From Salinivibrio sp. ES.052 (GTDB lineage Bacteria > Pseudomonadota > Gammaproteobacteria > Enterobacterales > Vibrionaceae): a stretch of DNA of 64,000 nucleotides. Where the stretch lies: NCBI RefSeq assembly GCF_900141775.1, contig NZ_FSRI01000001.1:372001-436000 (forward strand). Reading direction: 5' to 3'. The notes beneath the pieces were generated by a model, which was given only the letters and a program-made list of their open reading frames with translations, was not told where the DNA came from and ran no database searches. Below are positions 1 to 12,370 of this stretch, piece by piece. Each line of letters starts with the position of its first letter. The first letter of the stretch is position 1. Position numbers and translations under genes: made by a program.

Positions 1-822
1 AGGGTGCAGCACCTTAATAGGGGCTTTAAACATTTCTACAAATTCCATCATGCCTTGGTTGGCACGACATAGGGCACCGGAGTAGGAATAAGCATCGGGA
101 TCATCTTGCGAATAGTGCTCAAGCTGACGAATGTCTACTTTACCGACCAAAGCAGAAATATCTTGGTTGTTTTCGTCACCCGGTTCGGTTTTGGCAACCC
201 CGACCTGATTCAGAATGGATGGACGAAGTTTGACCACTTTGAACTGGCTGATATCGCCACCAAATTCTTTTAATCGCTTGGCGGCCCAAGGCGACATAAT
301 GTGGTGAATATAACGGTTCGGAATGTCGTATTCTTGCTTTAGTAGGTGCCCATCTTCTTCGGCATCAAATAAGCAGAATGGGTGGTCGTTTACTGGACTG
401 CGCTCACCGTTAGCGGTCAGCACATAAATAGGCATTTGCTGCATCAAACTTTTTAGTTTTTCAGCCAAGGAGGATTTCCCCCCACCGACAGGGCCTAGCA
501 AGTAGAGAATTTGTTTTCGTTCTTCCAAGCCTTGGGCGGCATGTTTGAGGTAAGAGACGATTTGCTCGATCGAGTCTTCCATGCCATAAAAATCTTCAAA
601 GGTCTTATAGCGAGAAATGACGCGGTTTGAAAAAAGACGGCTGAGTCGTGGATCGAGCGAGGTGTCGATTTTTTCTGGCTCTCCAATTGCCATCAGCAAA
701 CGCTCTGCGGCATTGGCATACGCACCGCGATCTTCTCGGCATAGATCCAAAAATGCTTGAAGGCTCATTTCTTCGTCTTTGGCTTCTTCGTAGCGCTGAC
801 GATAGTGATCGAAAATAGTCAT
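1..822 (-). CDS. prkA: PrkA/YeaG serine protein kinase, N-terminal 274 residues (cut by window edge)
   Basis: The reading frame is open from the ATG at 822 to the window edge, so only the first 274 of about 640 residues are present. It starts MTIFDHYRQRYEEAKDEEMS. The AAA+ Walker A motif GPVGGGKSS lies at residues 110-118, followed by the conserved segment around NDHPFCLFDAEEDG. PrkA is a cytosolic Ser/Thr protein kinase with an AAA+ core, linked in enterobacteria to starvation and stationary phase and normally co-transcribed with yeaH and ycgB, which would lie to the left of the window. A purine-rich GGGGGCAGGA precedes the start. I found no convincing -24/-12 promoter upstream in the gap shared with the divergent ompV-like gene. 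Family assignment is firm. Confidence 0.95.
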   Translation of the reverse strand, partial: MTIFDHYRQRYEEAKDEEMSLQAFLDLCREDRGAYANAAERLLMAIGEPEKIDTSLDPRLSRLFSNRVISRYKTFEDFYGMEDSIEQIVSYLKHAAQGLEERKQILYLLGPVGGGKSSLAEKLKSLMQQMPIYVLTANGERSPVNDHPFCLFDAEEDGHLLKQEYDIPNRYIHHIMSPWAAKRLKEFGGDISQFKVVKLRPSILNQVGVAKTEPGDENNQDISALVGKVDIRQLEHYSQDDPDAYSYSGALCRANQGMMEFVEMFKAPIKVLHP

Positions 823-1101
823 GGTCCTGCCCCCTAAATCGTCTAATAACTCGAAAAGAAAAGGCGAAAAATTGGCTGAATGTTCCCTTTCCTTTTTATA
901 AGGTTAGACCTGATTTGAGGATTTTGCGTGAAAGAATTGTTTGTTTTTTCGATAATTTTTGTTACCGGATCCGTACACTTGTCTTGTCAAGATATTGACA
1001 GCTGGTGTTCAAGCTAGTTAGGTATGCTAGTGGTGATAATTTTGCCAACTAGAGTGACTGAGCTGCCATTGGCCAGCCGTGCAACAGTGAAGGAAATGAT
1101 G

Positions 1102-1857
1102 ATGAACATAGCAAGAAAAGCGGCTTGGACAGCGTGCGCTTTGATACTCACTTCCGGCAGTGCCTATGCCGATACGCGCGTGTCGGCAGGGGTGATCGGG
1201 GCGTTTTCACCACAGGTGTATAAAGACACGGATACCGATCCACTTGTGGTGCCGACCGTAAACGTTGATACAGAGCACTTTTACTTCCGTGGCCTGACGG
1301 CGGGCGCACGCCTGGCCCCGAAAGATGCAACACATAATCTTGTTTTATCAGCGACTTATGACCCACGCCGCTTTGATCCGGCAGACGCCGATGATCCACA
1401 GCTGAGCCAGCTCGACAAACGTGATACGTCGATTGTGGCGGCGTTAGCTTATCAGTACCACTCGCCGATAGGCCGTTTTCAGGTGCTAGCCGGGGAGGGG
1501 ATCACGCATGACAGAGACGGTGTTTATGGGGAAGTCAGCTGGAAATATGGGTTTAATCATCCGCGTTGGGGGGTCTCACCGGAAGCGGGCTACTCCTACA
1601 ACAGCCATGAACTCAATCAGCACCTGTATGGGATCAGCGAGAATGAAGCCACGCGGTCTGGTTTAGCCGCTTATGAGCCTGGTTCAGCCGGTCACTATTT
1701 TGCTGGGGTCAGTGGTTATTTTATGCTGACAAAACGTATCCAGTTATTGGGTGGTGCACGGTATACCAATCTGGATGACAATATTGCGGATAGCCCTATG
1801 GTTGACCAATCCACCGCCGCCTCTGGCTACTTAGGCATCAATTATATTTTTATGTGA
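1102..1857 (+). CDS. ompV: MipA/OmpV family outer-membrane protein
   Basis: About 251 residues. The start at 1102 is preferred over upstream ATGs because AAGGA ends 7 bases before it and because it gives a clean signal peptide (KAAWTACALILTSGSAYA, then D). The mature part has alternating short beta-strand-like stretches and ends in an aromatic/hydrophobic strand (YLGINYIFM), typical of outer-membrane beta-barrels. MipA/OmpV proteins are barrels of uncertain substrate; E. coli MipA interacts with murein enzymes and Vibrio OmpV is a major outer-membrane antigen. It stands alone, divergent from prkA and convergent with yeaD. The family call rests on overall resemblance, so the symbol is tentative. 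Confidence 0.75.
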   Translation: MNIARKAAWTACALILTSGSAYADTRVSAGVIGAFSPQVYKDTDTDPLVVPTVNVDTEHFYFRGLTAGARLAPKDATHNLVLSATYDPRRFDPADADDPQLSQLDKRDTSIVAALAYQYHSPIGRFQVLAGEGITHDRDGVYGEVSWKYGFNHPRWGVSPEAGYSYNSHELNQHLYGISENEATRSGLAAYEPGSAGHYFAGVSGYFMLTKRIQLLGGARYTNLDDNIADSPMVDQSTAASGYLGINYIFM

Positions 1858-1875
1858 TCCTGTTACCCAATAAAG

Positions 1876-1902
1876 CAGGCCGTGCCGGTGCTGAACGGCC
1901 TG
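1876..1902. terminator. Hairpin between ompV-like gene and yeaD
   Basis: CAGGCCGT and ACGGCCTG form an 8-bp stem between two convergent genes. On the minus strand it is followed by TGCTTTATT, so it more likely ends the yeaD transcript; the plus strand lacks a good T run. Confidence 0.5.
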
Positions 1903-1912
1903 TGAAAAGGAC

Positions 1913-2797
1913 TTAGCCTTGATAACGTTCATCCAGCAACTGGGTTGCTAACGTGTAACTTTGTCTGGGATGAACAACTTGGGTGGGCTGCTCAATGGCC
2001 GCTTCGATACAAACAAATTTGAGGTATCCGTTGTCTTCCATATCCGCCATCTTCACGGCAGCCGCTTGGCCTGGATTCCAGATCACCGCACTGGTGGCAC
2101 CGCGATTGTTGACCTTAAGGCGACGGTTACCAAGCGGATCGGTTAAAGTCAGTGTCTCTTTGGCACCCGTATAAATTCGGTCAACCGGCTCTTGGAAGGT
2201 CACTTTCCCTGGTGCAGGGCATTGCTTGCCTGCTGCAAAGTTATCGAGATACTGACAACCGACACCTTCCACGTTGACCTGCTCGCTATCTTCCACCGCG
2301 AGGTAGCTGTGCAAGGCGCCACCCATTGTCCAAGGGTGTTTGTCGGTATTGGTCACGGTGAGCGCAATGTCGGCTTGGTGGGTCAGGGTAAATGTTACCG
2401 TCGCGTGGAAGCGATGCGGCCACAGCGCCCGTGAGGCTTCAGAGTCGAATAATTCCAGCTGAATGGTCGCGCCTTCAGGAGTTTCTTCAATTTTGGCCAA
2501 CTGCCACATTTGGCGTCGAGCAAAGCCATGTGAAGGTTGTCCTGTGTTGCCAAACCATGGCCAACAAATCGGTACGCCGCCGCGTAATGGGGTTTTGGCA
2601 TCGTAGATAGCGTTGTCGCTCATCCAGGTTAGCGATTTTTCACCAGAGGGGGCAAAAGTGATCAGGTGTCCGCCGAATAAACTGATAGTGGCTGAACAAG
2701 ATGGGTGGGCAACACGAAGAATAGGAACGGACTGGCGATAGCACAGATCGACAGACGCAGATAATTGGCGCTCAACATGCAGAGAGGGGAGAGTCAT
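1913..2797 (-). CDS. yeaD: D-hexose-6-phosphate mutarotase (aldose 1-epimerase superfamily)
   Basis: 294 residues. The motifs GGHLITFAPSGEKSLTW and LRGGVPICWPWFG are characteristic of the YeaD branch of galactose-mutarotase-like proteins, which interconvert alpha and beta anomers of hexose 6-phosphates in the cytosol. It lies immediately downstream of gapA in the same orientation, as in many gammaproteobacteria, which suits a glycolytic housekeeping role. GAGGATCAGG precedes the ATG. A terminator-like hairpin separates it from gapA, so it probably has its own promoter or is reached by read-through. Confidence 0.93.
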   Translation of the reverse strand: MTLPSLHVERQLSASVDLCYRQSVPILRVAHPSCSATISLFGGHLITFAPSGEKSLTWMSDNAIYDAKTPLRGGVPICWPWFGNTGQPSHGFARRQMWQLAKIEETPEGATIQLELFDSEASRALWPHRFHATVTFTLTHQADIALTVTNTDKHPWTMGGALHSYLAVEDSEQVNVEGVGCQYLDNFAAGKQCPAPGKVTFQEPVDRIYTGAKETLTLTDPLGNRRLKVNNRGATSAVIWNPGQAAAVKMADMEDNGYLKFVCIEAAIEQPTQVVHPRQSYTLATQLLDERYQG

Positions 2798-2887
2798 AGC
2801 CTGATCCTCTTGGGTAAGTTTTTTCTATAAGTTATCCAAAGAAACGTTCACAGAAAGTGAGATTGCCGCTCAGGGCCCGATAGACAA

Positions 2888-2909
2888 AAGGCGGCCTAAT
2901 GGCCGCCTT
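2888..2909 (-). terminator. gapA rho-independent terminator
   Basis: AAGGCGGCC and GGCCGCCTT form a perfect 9-bp stem with a TAAT loop. On the minus strand it is followed by TTTG, directly after the gapA stop. Confidence 0.85.
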
Positions 2910-2934
2910 GACGTATGGGGTAGTTACATGCGCA

Positions 2935-4056
<1,122 letters not shown>

Positions 4057-4237
4057 TTACATCACCTAAACATTTGGCACCCTTGCGACCATGCCTGTAT
4101 TGTCTTTAACCACTTTGCGCAAAGATCATATCTACGGACATAGGACGACAGCTGGTATCTGATAGCGTAGAAGCAGAACGGTGATCGCGAAAGCCCAAGT
4201 GGTATGACAAGCGGGTGAATGAGAGGAAGGCGATAGC

Positions 4238-4265
4238 AACGCGCGCCTGGTAGCGCGTGTTGCTG
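4238..4265. terminator. GC-rich stem-loop downstream of the DUF2989 lipoprotein
   Basis: GCAACGCGCGC and GCGCGTGTTGC can pair over 11 positions with one mismatch around a CTGGTA loop. There is no T run on either strand, so it may be a transcript-stabilising 3' stem rather than a true terminator. The rest of 3931-4282 shows only the gapA promoter region and no gene I can support. Confidence 0.4.
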
Positions 4266-4282
4266 AGGTTGAGAGCGTGAGT

Positions 4283-5152
4283 TTAAGTCGGTGGAGGCTC
4301 TGCTTGCGTGGACAGGGGAGCGAGCATCGAGGCCTGGAAGTCACCATCATCGATCGCAGCCGATATTTTAAATGCCAGTGTCTGTAGTGACTTTTCTTGT
4401 TGCTCCGTGAGTGTGTAGAGCCTCGAAAGTCGATCACCGCTAGCAATTGGAAGATTGTAACTTTGTCCCACTTTTGCCCATAAATACGCATGTTCAAAGC
4501 GTTTTAGCGCATGGTTGGTGGTTGCGAGTGATTTTATGGCTTCTGGGATCACGTTTTTCATCACGGTGTTGTCGTGACCGTCATAAAGTTCCAACGTATG
4601 CAGTAAAATTCGAACCGTTTTGGGTTTGTCACGAGAGACGTAATAGGTCGCGAGGCCCAGTTGTAATTGGGGGGTTTCTAAGTGCCGTGTCCCCTCTAAT
4701 TTTAAAAATTGTGGCAGCGCACTGTTATCACCTTGTGACCAACGATAGTAAATAACCGGAGGTTGGTACGACGCCTCAAGCTCTGATTCTAACCGCGTGA
4801 TCGAGTCGTAGGCATGATAGACCGCTTCCGTACGCGTAGTTTTACGTTCTTTCAGTGTTGTTGGTTCAATCTCTGCTACAAGCTCCATACAGCGTAGGTA
4901 GAGCTTGGTTTGCTTTAGTTCGCTCAGCTTATTGAGATCGGAAGGATTTTGATAAACGGCTAAGCGATCAAAAATCAGATCTGAACGTTCAAATCGGCAC
5001 TGTCCGTCTCCCGTGTTCAGCCCTTCACACAGTTCCGGATGCGTTTCGCAGACTTGGGTGGTTGTAGGGGCGCCGTCGCAGCCGGTTAACAGCAGCAAAC
5101 CCGCAGCCAACCCTAACGGGTAAAAACATCGAGAGAGTAATCGTAAATCCAT
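4283..5152 (-). CDS. DUF2989 family lipoprotein
   Basis: 289 residues. The N-terminus has a lipoprotein signal with lipobox LLTGC (cysteine at about residue 25), followed by a cysteine-rich stretch (VCETHPELCEG, then DGQCRFERSDLI) that I associate with the DUF2989 family of Vibrionaceae and Shewanella. The rest is largely alpha-helical and TPR-like in feel (YLWAKVGQSYNLP near the end). It is probably a periplasm-facing outer-membrane lipoprotein. It sits between gapA and ansA, a conserved location in vibrios as I recall. Function is unknown and I infer none. Confidence 0.8.
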   Translation of the reverse strand: MDLRLLSRCFYPLGLAAGLLLLTGCDGAPTTTQVCETHPELCEGLNTGDGQCRFERSDLIFDRLAVYQNPSDLNKLSELKQTKLYLRCMELVAEIEPTTLKERKTTRTEAVYHAYDSITRLESELEASYQPPVIYYRWSQGDNSALPQFLKLEGTRHLETPQLQLGLATYYVSRDKPKTVRILLHTLELYDGHDNTVMKNVIPEAIKSLATTNHALKRFEHAYLWAKVGQSYNLPIASGDRLSRLYTLTEQQEKSLQTLAFKISAAIDDGDFQASMLAPLSTQAEPPPT

Positions 5153-5304
5153 GGTTTATCGTATCCTGAGTGAACTGCATTGAGTATACGTCATCTTTAA
5201 GGGTAGTTGATGCTCTAAAGCGTGATAAAGCGCACTTAACCGACCATGCCGTCTACCAGTAAAAATCAGGCATAATAGTGGATGAGGACGATAACGAGGT
5301 AATG

Positions 5305-5529
5305 ATGGATATTGAACAAGTACTACAAGCTATGACACCTGAGGTCTATGATCGTCTGTGCTATGCGGTAGAAACTGGGAAATGGCCGGATGGAACGGTG
5401 CTAAATCAAACTCAACGCGATCAAGCATTGCAAGCGGTCATGCTCTATCAATCGCGCCACAATCATCAGCCCCAGCATATGACGGTTGCTAAAGGGGGAA
5501 TGTTACGTGGAAGTCGAAAGCTGAGTTGA
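5305..5529 (+). CDS. yeaC: YeaC family protein (DUF1315)
   Basis: 74 residues. The ATG at 5305 is chosen because GAGG at 5296-5299 is correctly spaced; an adjacent ATG at 5302 and a GTG at 5278 are alternatives. The motifs LTPEVYxRL (here MTPEVYDRLCYAVETGKWPDG) and VMLYQSRHNHQPQHMT match E. coli YeaC, a small cytosolic protein of unknown function found near gapA/ansA. It is monocistronic, with a strong terminator right after it. Confidence 0.88.
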   Translation: MDIEQVLQAMTPEVYDRLCYAVETGKWPDGTVLNQTQRDQALQAVMLYQSRHNHQPQHMTVAKGGMLRGSRKLS

Positions 5530-5576
5530 AGCGAGAGTTTTCGACCCCAGATGAAAAACGTATTGATATTGAAACT

Positions 5577-5610
5577 AAGCACTAGAATAAGAAGCCTTTT
5601 TCTAGTGCTT
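5577..5610. terminator. Bidirectional terminator between yeaC and the GST gene
   Basis: AAGCACTAGAA and TTCTAGTGCTT form a perfect 11-bp stem located between two convergent genes. Confidence 0.8.
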
Positions 5611-5633
5611 TAGGATGTTGAATGTAGTCTGGC

Positions 5634-6296
5634 TTAATTCATACTTAGGCTAATGGGACTGGCAAAAAACGGTGTCAATTGGTGATTCTCTTCCTGCGCA
5701 TAGTCGTCAAATAGTGTGTGTTGCCCAAGCTCCGCGAGGTAGTCTCGAAGCACTGTAAATCGGTCGTCGAGTACCATCCCTGCCATCTCTGCGCAGCGAA
5801 ACAGGCTCCAAACACTAATACTTGCCATTGTGATGGTTTGAGTTGGCATTACTTTCACTCGTTCGCCAAGGTAGTGGCAACAGTCAGGAAGGGTTTCTAA
5901 GGCATAATTAACCGCTTGATGGTCAATATCTTTTCCAAGTAGATGACCGCGTACGACGCGCTGATAAAATAAAATATCGGTAATTAAAGGATCAAGTTGG
6001 TAACGACAGAACCATTCTACCCAACGAATGTTGGCTCGATACGTCGGATTACCAGGATAAAGTAACGGGTCAGGGTAGGTATCATCAAGATAAGCGGCGA
6101 TGACCGTATCCTGGTATAGGGTGTCGAGCCCATCAGCTAGCCCCACCACGGTTTGCATGGGGGGATGATGCATGACACGTTCATGCTGTTCAAAGGGTGA
6201 CGTCGGCGCTAGCTGGTAGGTGAGTTGTTTGAACCTTAGTGCTAGCGCGACTTTTCTGGTATGGGGGGAGAGTGAGTCACCATGCAATACCCTCAT
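5634..6296 (-). CDS. Glutathione S-transferase family protein
   Basis: 220 residues. The N-terminal thioredoxin-like half begins MRVLHGDSLSPHTRKVALAL, placing a serine/histidine cluster where GSTs have the glutathione-activating residue, followed by the usual proline before a beta strand (PPMQTVVGLADG) and an acidic pair at DTVIAAYLDD. The C-terminal half is all-helical. Such proteins conjugate or reduce electrophiles with glutathione in the cytosol; substrate cannot be told. It stands alone between yeaC and ansA. Confidence 0.82.
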   Translation of the reverse strand: MRVLHGDSLSPHTRKVALALRFKQLTYQLAPTSPFEQHERVMHHPPMQTVVGLADGLDTLYQDTVIAAYLDDTYPDPLLYPGNPTYRANIRWVEWFCRYQLDPLITDILFYQRVVRGHLLGKDIDHQAVNYALETLPDCCHYLGERVKVMPTQTITMASISVWSLFRCAEMAGMVLDDRFTVLRDYLAELGQHTLFDDYAQEENHQLTPFFASPISLSMN

Positions 6297-6364
6297 TGTG
6301 CGCTCCTTCTATCTGCCGTCAAAGCTCAATGCTTGACCGTGTTTATACGTTAGCAAATAAAACA

Positions 6365-6382
6365 GCCGGCGACCTTGCCGGC
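6365..6382 (-). terminator. ansA terminator
   Basis: GCCGGC and GCCGGC pair around a 6-base loop. On the minus strand they are followed by TGTTTTATT, about 40 bases after the ansA stop. Confidence 0.7.
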
Positions 6383-6419
6383 GTCACACACTGAGTGAAT
6401 TGGTGAGTCTGTGGCCTAC

Positions 6420-7433
6420 TCAATAATAGCTGAGCTCGCCACGAAGATCTTTTTGCACCCAGGTTCGCAGTGTTTCAAAAGGGAGTGACTGGCTAAGTAG
6501 AAAGTGAAGCTTAGCCAGTGCCGCTTCAGGTGTCATGTCGTAGCCACTGAGCACCCCCGAATCGGCCAGTGCGCATCCAGTTGCATACCCGCCCATATTG
6601 ACGCGACCAGCCAAGCATTGTGTTAAATTCAGCACCAGTACACCACGTTCGGTGGCTTGTTTGAGCAAATCAAGCAGTTCGGGGTGCTGAGGCGCATTGC
6701 CGACACCAAACGTCAGTAAAATCATGGCATTAACAGGCTGTTTCAGGGCGTTTCTAACCACGTCTGGTGAGATGCCAGGGTACATCATGATCACCGCAAC
6801 GGGCTGATCACTAATGGTGTGCACCTTAAATGGTCCTTGAGAGGGTTGATTAAGGTTATCGGCTTTCACTTCAATATGAATACCGGCTTCAAGCAGCGCT
6901 GGCAGGTTGGGTGATGTAAACGCATTGAACCCATCCGCATGAGACTTGGTACTCCTGTTTCCTCTAAGAAGTTGGTTATTGAAGAACAAGGTCACTTCAT
7001 TGACCGGGTAGTTAGCGGCAATGTGCAGTGCGTTAAGCAGATTCGCTTGCCCGTCTGAGCGCAATTCTGCGATTGGAATTTGTGAACCCGTTACGATCAC
7101 TGGTTTTTCTAAGTTTTCTAACATGAACGACAGGGCTGAGGCGGTATAAGCCATGGTGTCGGTGCCGTGTAAGATCACAAAGCCATCGTAATGGTGATAA
7201 TTCTCGCCAATATCGTCCGCAATCCGTTGCCAATCCGTTGGCGTCATGTCCGATGAATCAATGAGTGGTTCGTACTCATGAATAGTAAAAAGCGGCATTT
7301 CTGGACGATGGAATTCGGGCATCTTCTCCAACTGTTGTTGAAGAAAACCAGACACAGGGACATACCCGTGATCGGACTTTTGCATACCGATCGTGCCACC
7401 TGTGTAAGCGATATAAATATGTTTACGTTCCAT
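6420..7433 (-). CDS. ansA: Cytoplasmic (type I) L-asparaginase
   Basis: 337 residues from MERKHIYIAYTGG; another ATG lies one codon upstream. The two catalytic threonine motifs of the asparaginase family are present: YTGGTIGM at the N-terminus and ILHGTDTMAYTA near residue 90. No signal peptide is present, which separates it from periplasmic AnsB. It hydrolyses asparagine to aspartate and ammonia. The ansA-sppA arrangement matches E. coli and vibrios. No clear Shine-Dalgarno is seen, which hints at coupling to an upstream transcript or weak translation. Confidence 0.95.
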   Translation of the reverse strand: MERKHIYIAYTGGTIGMQKSDHGYVPVSGFLQQQLEKMPEFHRPEMPLFTIHEYEPLIDSSDMTPTDWQRIADDIGENYHHYDGFVILHGTDTMAYTASALSFMLENLEKPVIVTGSQIPIAELRSDGQANLLNALHIAANYPVNEVTLFFNNQLLRGNRSTKSHADGFNAFTSPNLPALLEAGIHIEVKADNLNQPSQGPFKVHTISDQPVAVIMMYPGISPDVVRNALKQPVNAMILLTFGVGNAPQHPELLDLLKQATERGVLVLNLTQCLAGRVNMGGYATGCALADSGVLSGYDMTPEAALAKLHFLLSQSLPFETLRTWVQKDLRGELSYY

Positions 7434-7534
7434 CATGTCAAATCTGCATTAAATGAGCGTGTGCACAGTATACATGTAACGATTACATCGGTGATACCGA
7501 GTGGCACACAGAATGGAAGAAAAATAGGGGAAGG

Positions 7535-7556
7535 GCCCTGGCCAATCGACCAGGGC
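7535..7556 (-). terminator. sppA terminator
   Basis: GCCCTGG and CCAGGGC pair in the 100-base gap between sppA and ansA. The minus strand continues CCTTCCCCTATTTTTC. Confidence 0.65.
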
Positions 7557-7565
7557 GAGTGGATC

Positions 7566-9452
7566 CTACTGGTACTGACAATTTAAGCAGAACAAATAAC
7601 GACCTTGTGGGTCATTAAACTTCTCCAACAAAGTCAATGATTGCCATTCAGGTGAGGCGGCTAACTGACGCGCGATAACAGGCACATTGGCTTGCACCGT
7701 TTCACCAAACACGTTGATGCTTTGTCCAAGCATATCGTTGATAAATTGCTCGAACGGCGTGAGAGGTTGTTGCATCCAATCCAGCTGGTAGTCATCAATG
7801 CCTGCCAGCTCGGCGGCCGTTGATACGGCGTCGTCAAAGTCACCCAACGAATCGACCAAACCGAGGTTCAATGCATCTTGGCCCGTCCATACTCGGCCTT
7901 GCGCCACTGTATCCGCTTCTTCCATCGACATGTCGCGGTGGTTGCTGACCAGAGATAAGAAGCGGTGATAGCCATGCTCAATGCCTAATTGCATGATTTC
8001 ACCTACATCATCAGGGAGTGCTCGGGTGAGACCTACCCCCGCAAAGGGTGTGGTACCTACACCGTCCGACTGCACCCCCAAATCATCGAGCGTGTTCTCA
8101 AAGGTCGTGAACAGGCTAAAAATACCGATTGACCCAGTGATGGTGGTGGGCTGGGCGATGATACGATCGGCACTCGCAGACAACCAGTATCCACCGGAGG
8201 CGGCGACGCTCGACATGGATACTACAACCGGCTTGCCCGCCTCCCTTAAGGCATCCACCTCATTGCGGATCACCTCAGAGGCGAAGGCGCTCCCGCCTGG
8301 ACTATCGACACGCAGCACCACGGCTTTAACACTGTCGTCGAGGCGAGCGTCACGCAGTAGTGCTGCAGTGGTATCGCCGCCCACCGTCCCCGGACGTTGA
8401 AGTCCATCCATGATGGGTCCGCTAGCGACTACCACGGCAATGTTATTACTGCCGGGAAGACTAAAGCTGTTTTGTATTTTTGGTAGGTAATCGTAATAGC
8501 CGGTGTATTCGAAGCTGTCTTTACCGTCGCTGCCAAACTTCTCTGCTAGATAACGGCGGATTTGCTGGCGAGTCATTCGCTTATCCACGATACCCACGTG
8601 CTCGGACAGGGCAGCAAAGTCTCCATCAAACTCACGCAAGGAAGCGAGTAACTGAGCGGCAGTAGGAGAGAGAACATTCGGTTCAATGCCTCGATTTTCC
8701 GCCACATCGCTCACATACGCATCCCAAATCTGGGATAACCATGCTTGGTTAGCCTCCCTCGCGGGATCTGACATATTGTTACGTGTATACGGTTCGACGA
8801 AGGATTTATAGGTCCCCACGCGGAACACGTGTGTGGTGACATCCAGTTTATCCAGTAAGTCTTTCCAATAGAGGTTATAGCTGCCATAACCTTGTAGCAT
8901 CACCATACCATCCGGCGACATCAGGACTTCATCGGCATAACTGGCCAAGTAATACTGACTTTGACTATAGGTTCCGCCGATAGCAATCACCGGTTTACCG
9001 CTATCTTTGAAGGTGTCGATTGCTTTAGCAATATAGCGTAGCTTGGTCAGGCTTGTTGAAGGCATATCGCCCAAGCTCAGCACTAAACCGTTGATTTGTT
9101 CATCGGTCGCGGCATGACGCACGGTATCCACGATGTCAAACAGTACGTTCTCGCTTTCAATCGGTTGACCAAGTGCATTGCGAGATAACGTATCGATAGG
9201 ACTTAGCCGCTGGCGTTGTTCAACAATCGGACCATCGATATTGAGCAATAGGGCGTGAGGTGCCTGCTCCGTTTGTGCAACTTGTGCGGAGTCTGACTTC
9301 TTGGGTGTTAATGGCGTTTCTGAGGTTAAGGCAAAATAAACGGCCACAATCACGCCTATAAAAAGGACGTTTAGCAAAAGCTGTCTAACGAAGCTTAGTG
9401 CACGCCATAACCATCGAAATAGGGAGGCGATAAAGCGGAACAGTTTTTTCAT
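7566..9452 (-). CDS. sppA: Signal peptide peptidase SppA, 67K type
   Basis: 628 residues when started at the ATG at 9452, which gives MKKLFRFIASLFRW, the usual SppA N-terminus. A single membrane segment (LLNVLFIGVIVAVYFAL) anchors the protein with the protease domains in the periplasm. It has the two tandem S49 domains of the long proteobacterial form: the general-base lysine is in GTYKSFVEPYTRN of the first half and the nucleophile serine in VDSPGGSAFASEV of the second half. SppA degrades cleaved signal peptides in the inner membrane. It is divergent from fadH. Confidence 0.95.
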   Translation of the reverse strand: MKKLFRFIASLFRWLWRALSFVRQLLLNVLFIGVIVAVYFALTSETPLTPKKSDSAQVAQTEQAPHALLLNIDGPIVEQRQRLSPIDTLSRNALGQPIESENVLFDIVDTVRHAATDEQINGLVLSLGDMPSTSLTKLRYIAKAIDTFKDSGKPVIAIGGTYSQSQYYLASYADEVLMSPDGMVMLQGYGSYNLYWKDLLDKLDVTTHVFRVGTYKSFVEPYTRNNMSDPAREANQAWLSQIWDAYVSDVAENRGIEPNVLSPTAAQLLASLREFDGDFAALSEHVGIVDKRMTRQQIRRYLAEKFGSDGKDSFEYTGYYDYLPKIQNSFSLPGSNNIAVVVASGPIMDGLQRPGTVGGDTTAALLRDARLDDSVKAVVLRVDSPGGSAFASEVIRNEVDALREAGKPVVVSMSSVAASGGYWLSASADRIIAQPTTITGSIGIFSLFTTFENTLDDLGVQSDGVGTTPFAGVGLTRALPDDVGEIMQLGIEHGYHRFLSLVSNHRDMSMEEADTVAQGRVWTGQDALNLGLVDSLGDFDDAVSTAAELAGIDDYQLDWMQQPLTPFEQFINDMLGQSINVFGETVQANVPVIARQLAASPEWQSLTLLEKFNDPQGRYLFCLNCQYQ

Positions 9453-9569
9453 ACTTGAATCCATCAGTGCATGTCGCTGATATCCTAGCTGATCACAGCC
9501 AAGATCGATAGGCTATGCAGCGCGTCTACCCCTTCCAATACCGAGCTAAAGTCCTACCGAGATCAATAA

Positions 9570-11681
<2,112 letters not shown>

Positions 11682-11778
11682 ACCCGTATCATCTCCGCGG
11701 CTTTAACCAGTGATGCTTATGTTAGTATGAAGTGATCAGCTCATCCAATGAGCGTTAACGGTTAAAAAAGGACGAACC

Positions 11779-12327
11779 ATGAACGCACTTGATTTGCTCT
11801 TGCAACGCCGCTCACTTCCGCGATTAGCGGCGCCAGCGCCGAGTGGTGAGATACTCGAAAATATCATTCAGGCAGGCCTTCGTGCCCCGGATCATGGGGC
11901 GCTGACGCCGTGGCAATTTGTTATCTGTGAAGGTGAGGGATTAACGCGTCTCTCGACGATTTTAGCAGAGGCAGCGCAAGCGAATGGTGCTGACGCGGCA
12001 GCGGTTGAGAATGCCAAAAATGCGCCTTTTCGTGCGCCTATGGTCGTGGCCGTGATTGCGCGCACCCGTGTGCATGACAAAGTGCCGAGCATTGAGCAAC
12101 ACATCTCTGCAGGGTGCGCGACGCAAGCAATGCAAATGGCGGCCATCGCTCAAGGGTTTCAGGGCTTTTGGCGTACGGGGGCGTTTGCCTACCACCCCGC
12201 AGTGCGTGAGGCTCTCTCCGTTGAGGGAGATGATCAGATTGTTGGCTTTTTATACTTAGGAACGCCAGATTGCGCACCTGCGAATGCACCCAAGCGGGAT
12301 GCCAGCAAATATGTGACCTATCTTTAA
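11779..12327 (+). CDS. ydjA: YdjA-type nitroreductase family NAD(P)H oxidoreductase
   Basis: 182 residues, almost the length of E. coli YdjA. The FMN-binding nitroreductase motif RRSLPRLAAPAP is at the N-terminus, APDHGALTPWQF around residue 40, and GCATQAMQMAA in the middle. These minimal nitroreductases are FMN-dependent cytosolic homodimers of unknown natural substrate. AAGGA precedes the start. In relatives ydjA is close to topB; here the two are separated by an insertion sequence that has landed in the ydjA terminator. Confidence 0.93.
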   Translation: MNALDLLLQRRSLPRLAAPAPSGEILENIIQAGLRAPDHGALTPWQFVICEGEGLTRLSTILAEAAQANGADAAAVENAKNAPFRAPMVVAVIARTRVHDKVPSIEQHISAGCATQAMQMAAIAQGFQGFWRTGAFAYHPAVREALSVEGDDQIVGFLYLGTPDCAPANAPKRDASKYVTYL

Positions 12328-12362
12328 ACCGGTACAAACCTCACTCACCTCGAAAAACCTGT

Positions 12363-12370
12363 GCATATGT
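12363..12370. repeat. Target site duplication of the IS, left copy
   Basis: GCATATGT directly abuts the left inverted repeat; the identical right copy is at 13704-13711. Confidence 0.93.

Noticed and set aside
4072..4092. sigma54-like TTGGCAC...TTGC upstream of gapA
   Set aside because: GG and GC are separated by 7 rather than 10 bases, so it cannot be a -24/-12 promoter.
4132..4497. 121-aa minus-strand ORF
   Set aside because: Shifted-frame shadow over the 3' part of the DUF2989 lipoprotein gene; basic, low-quality composition.
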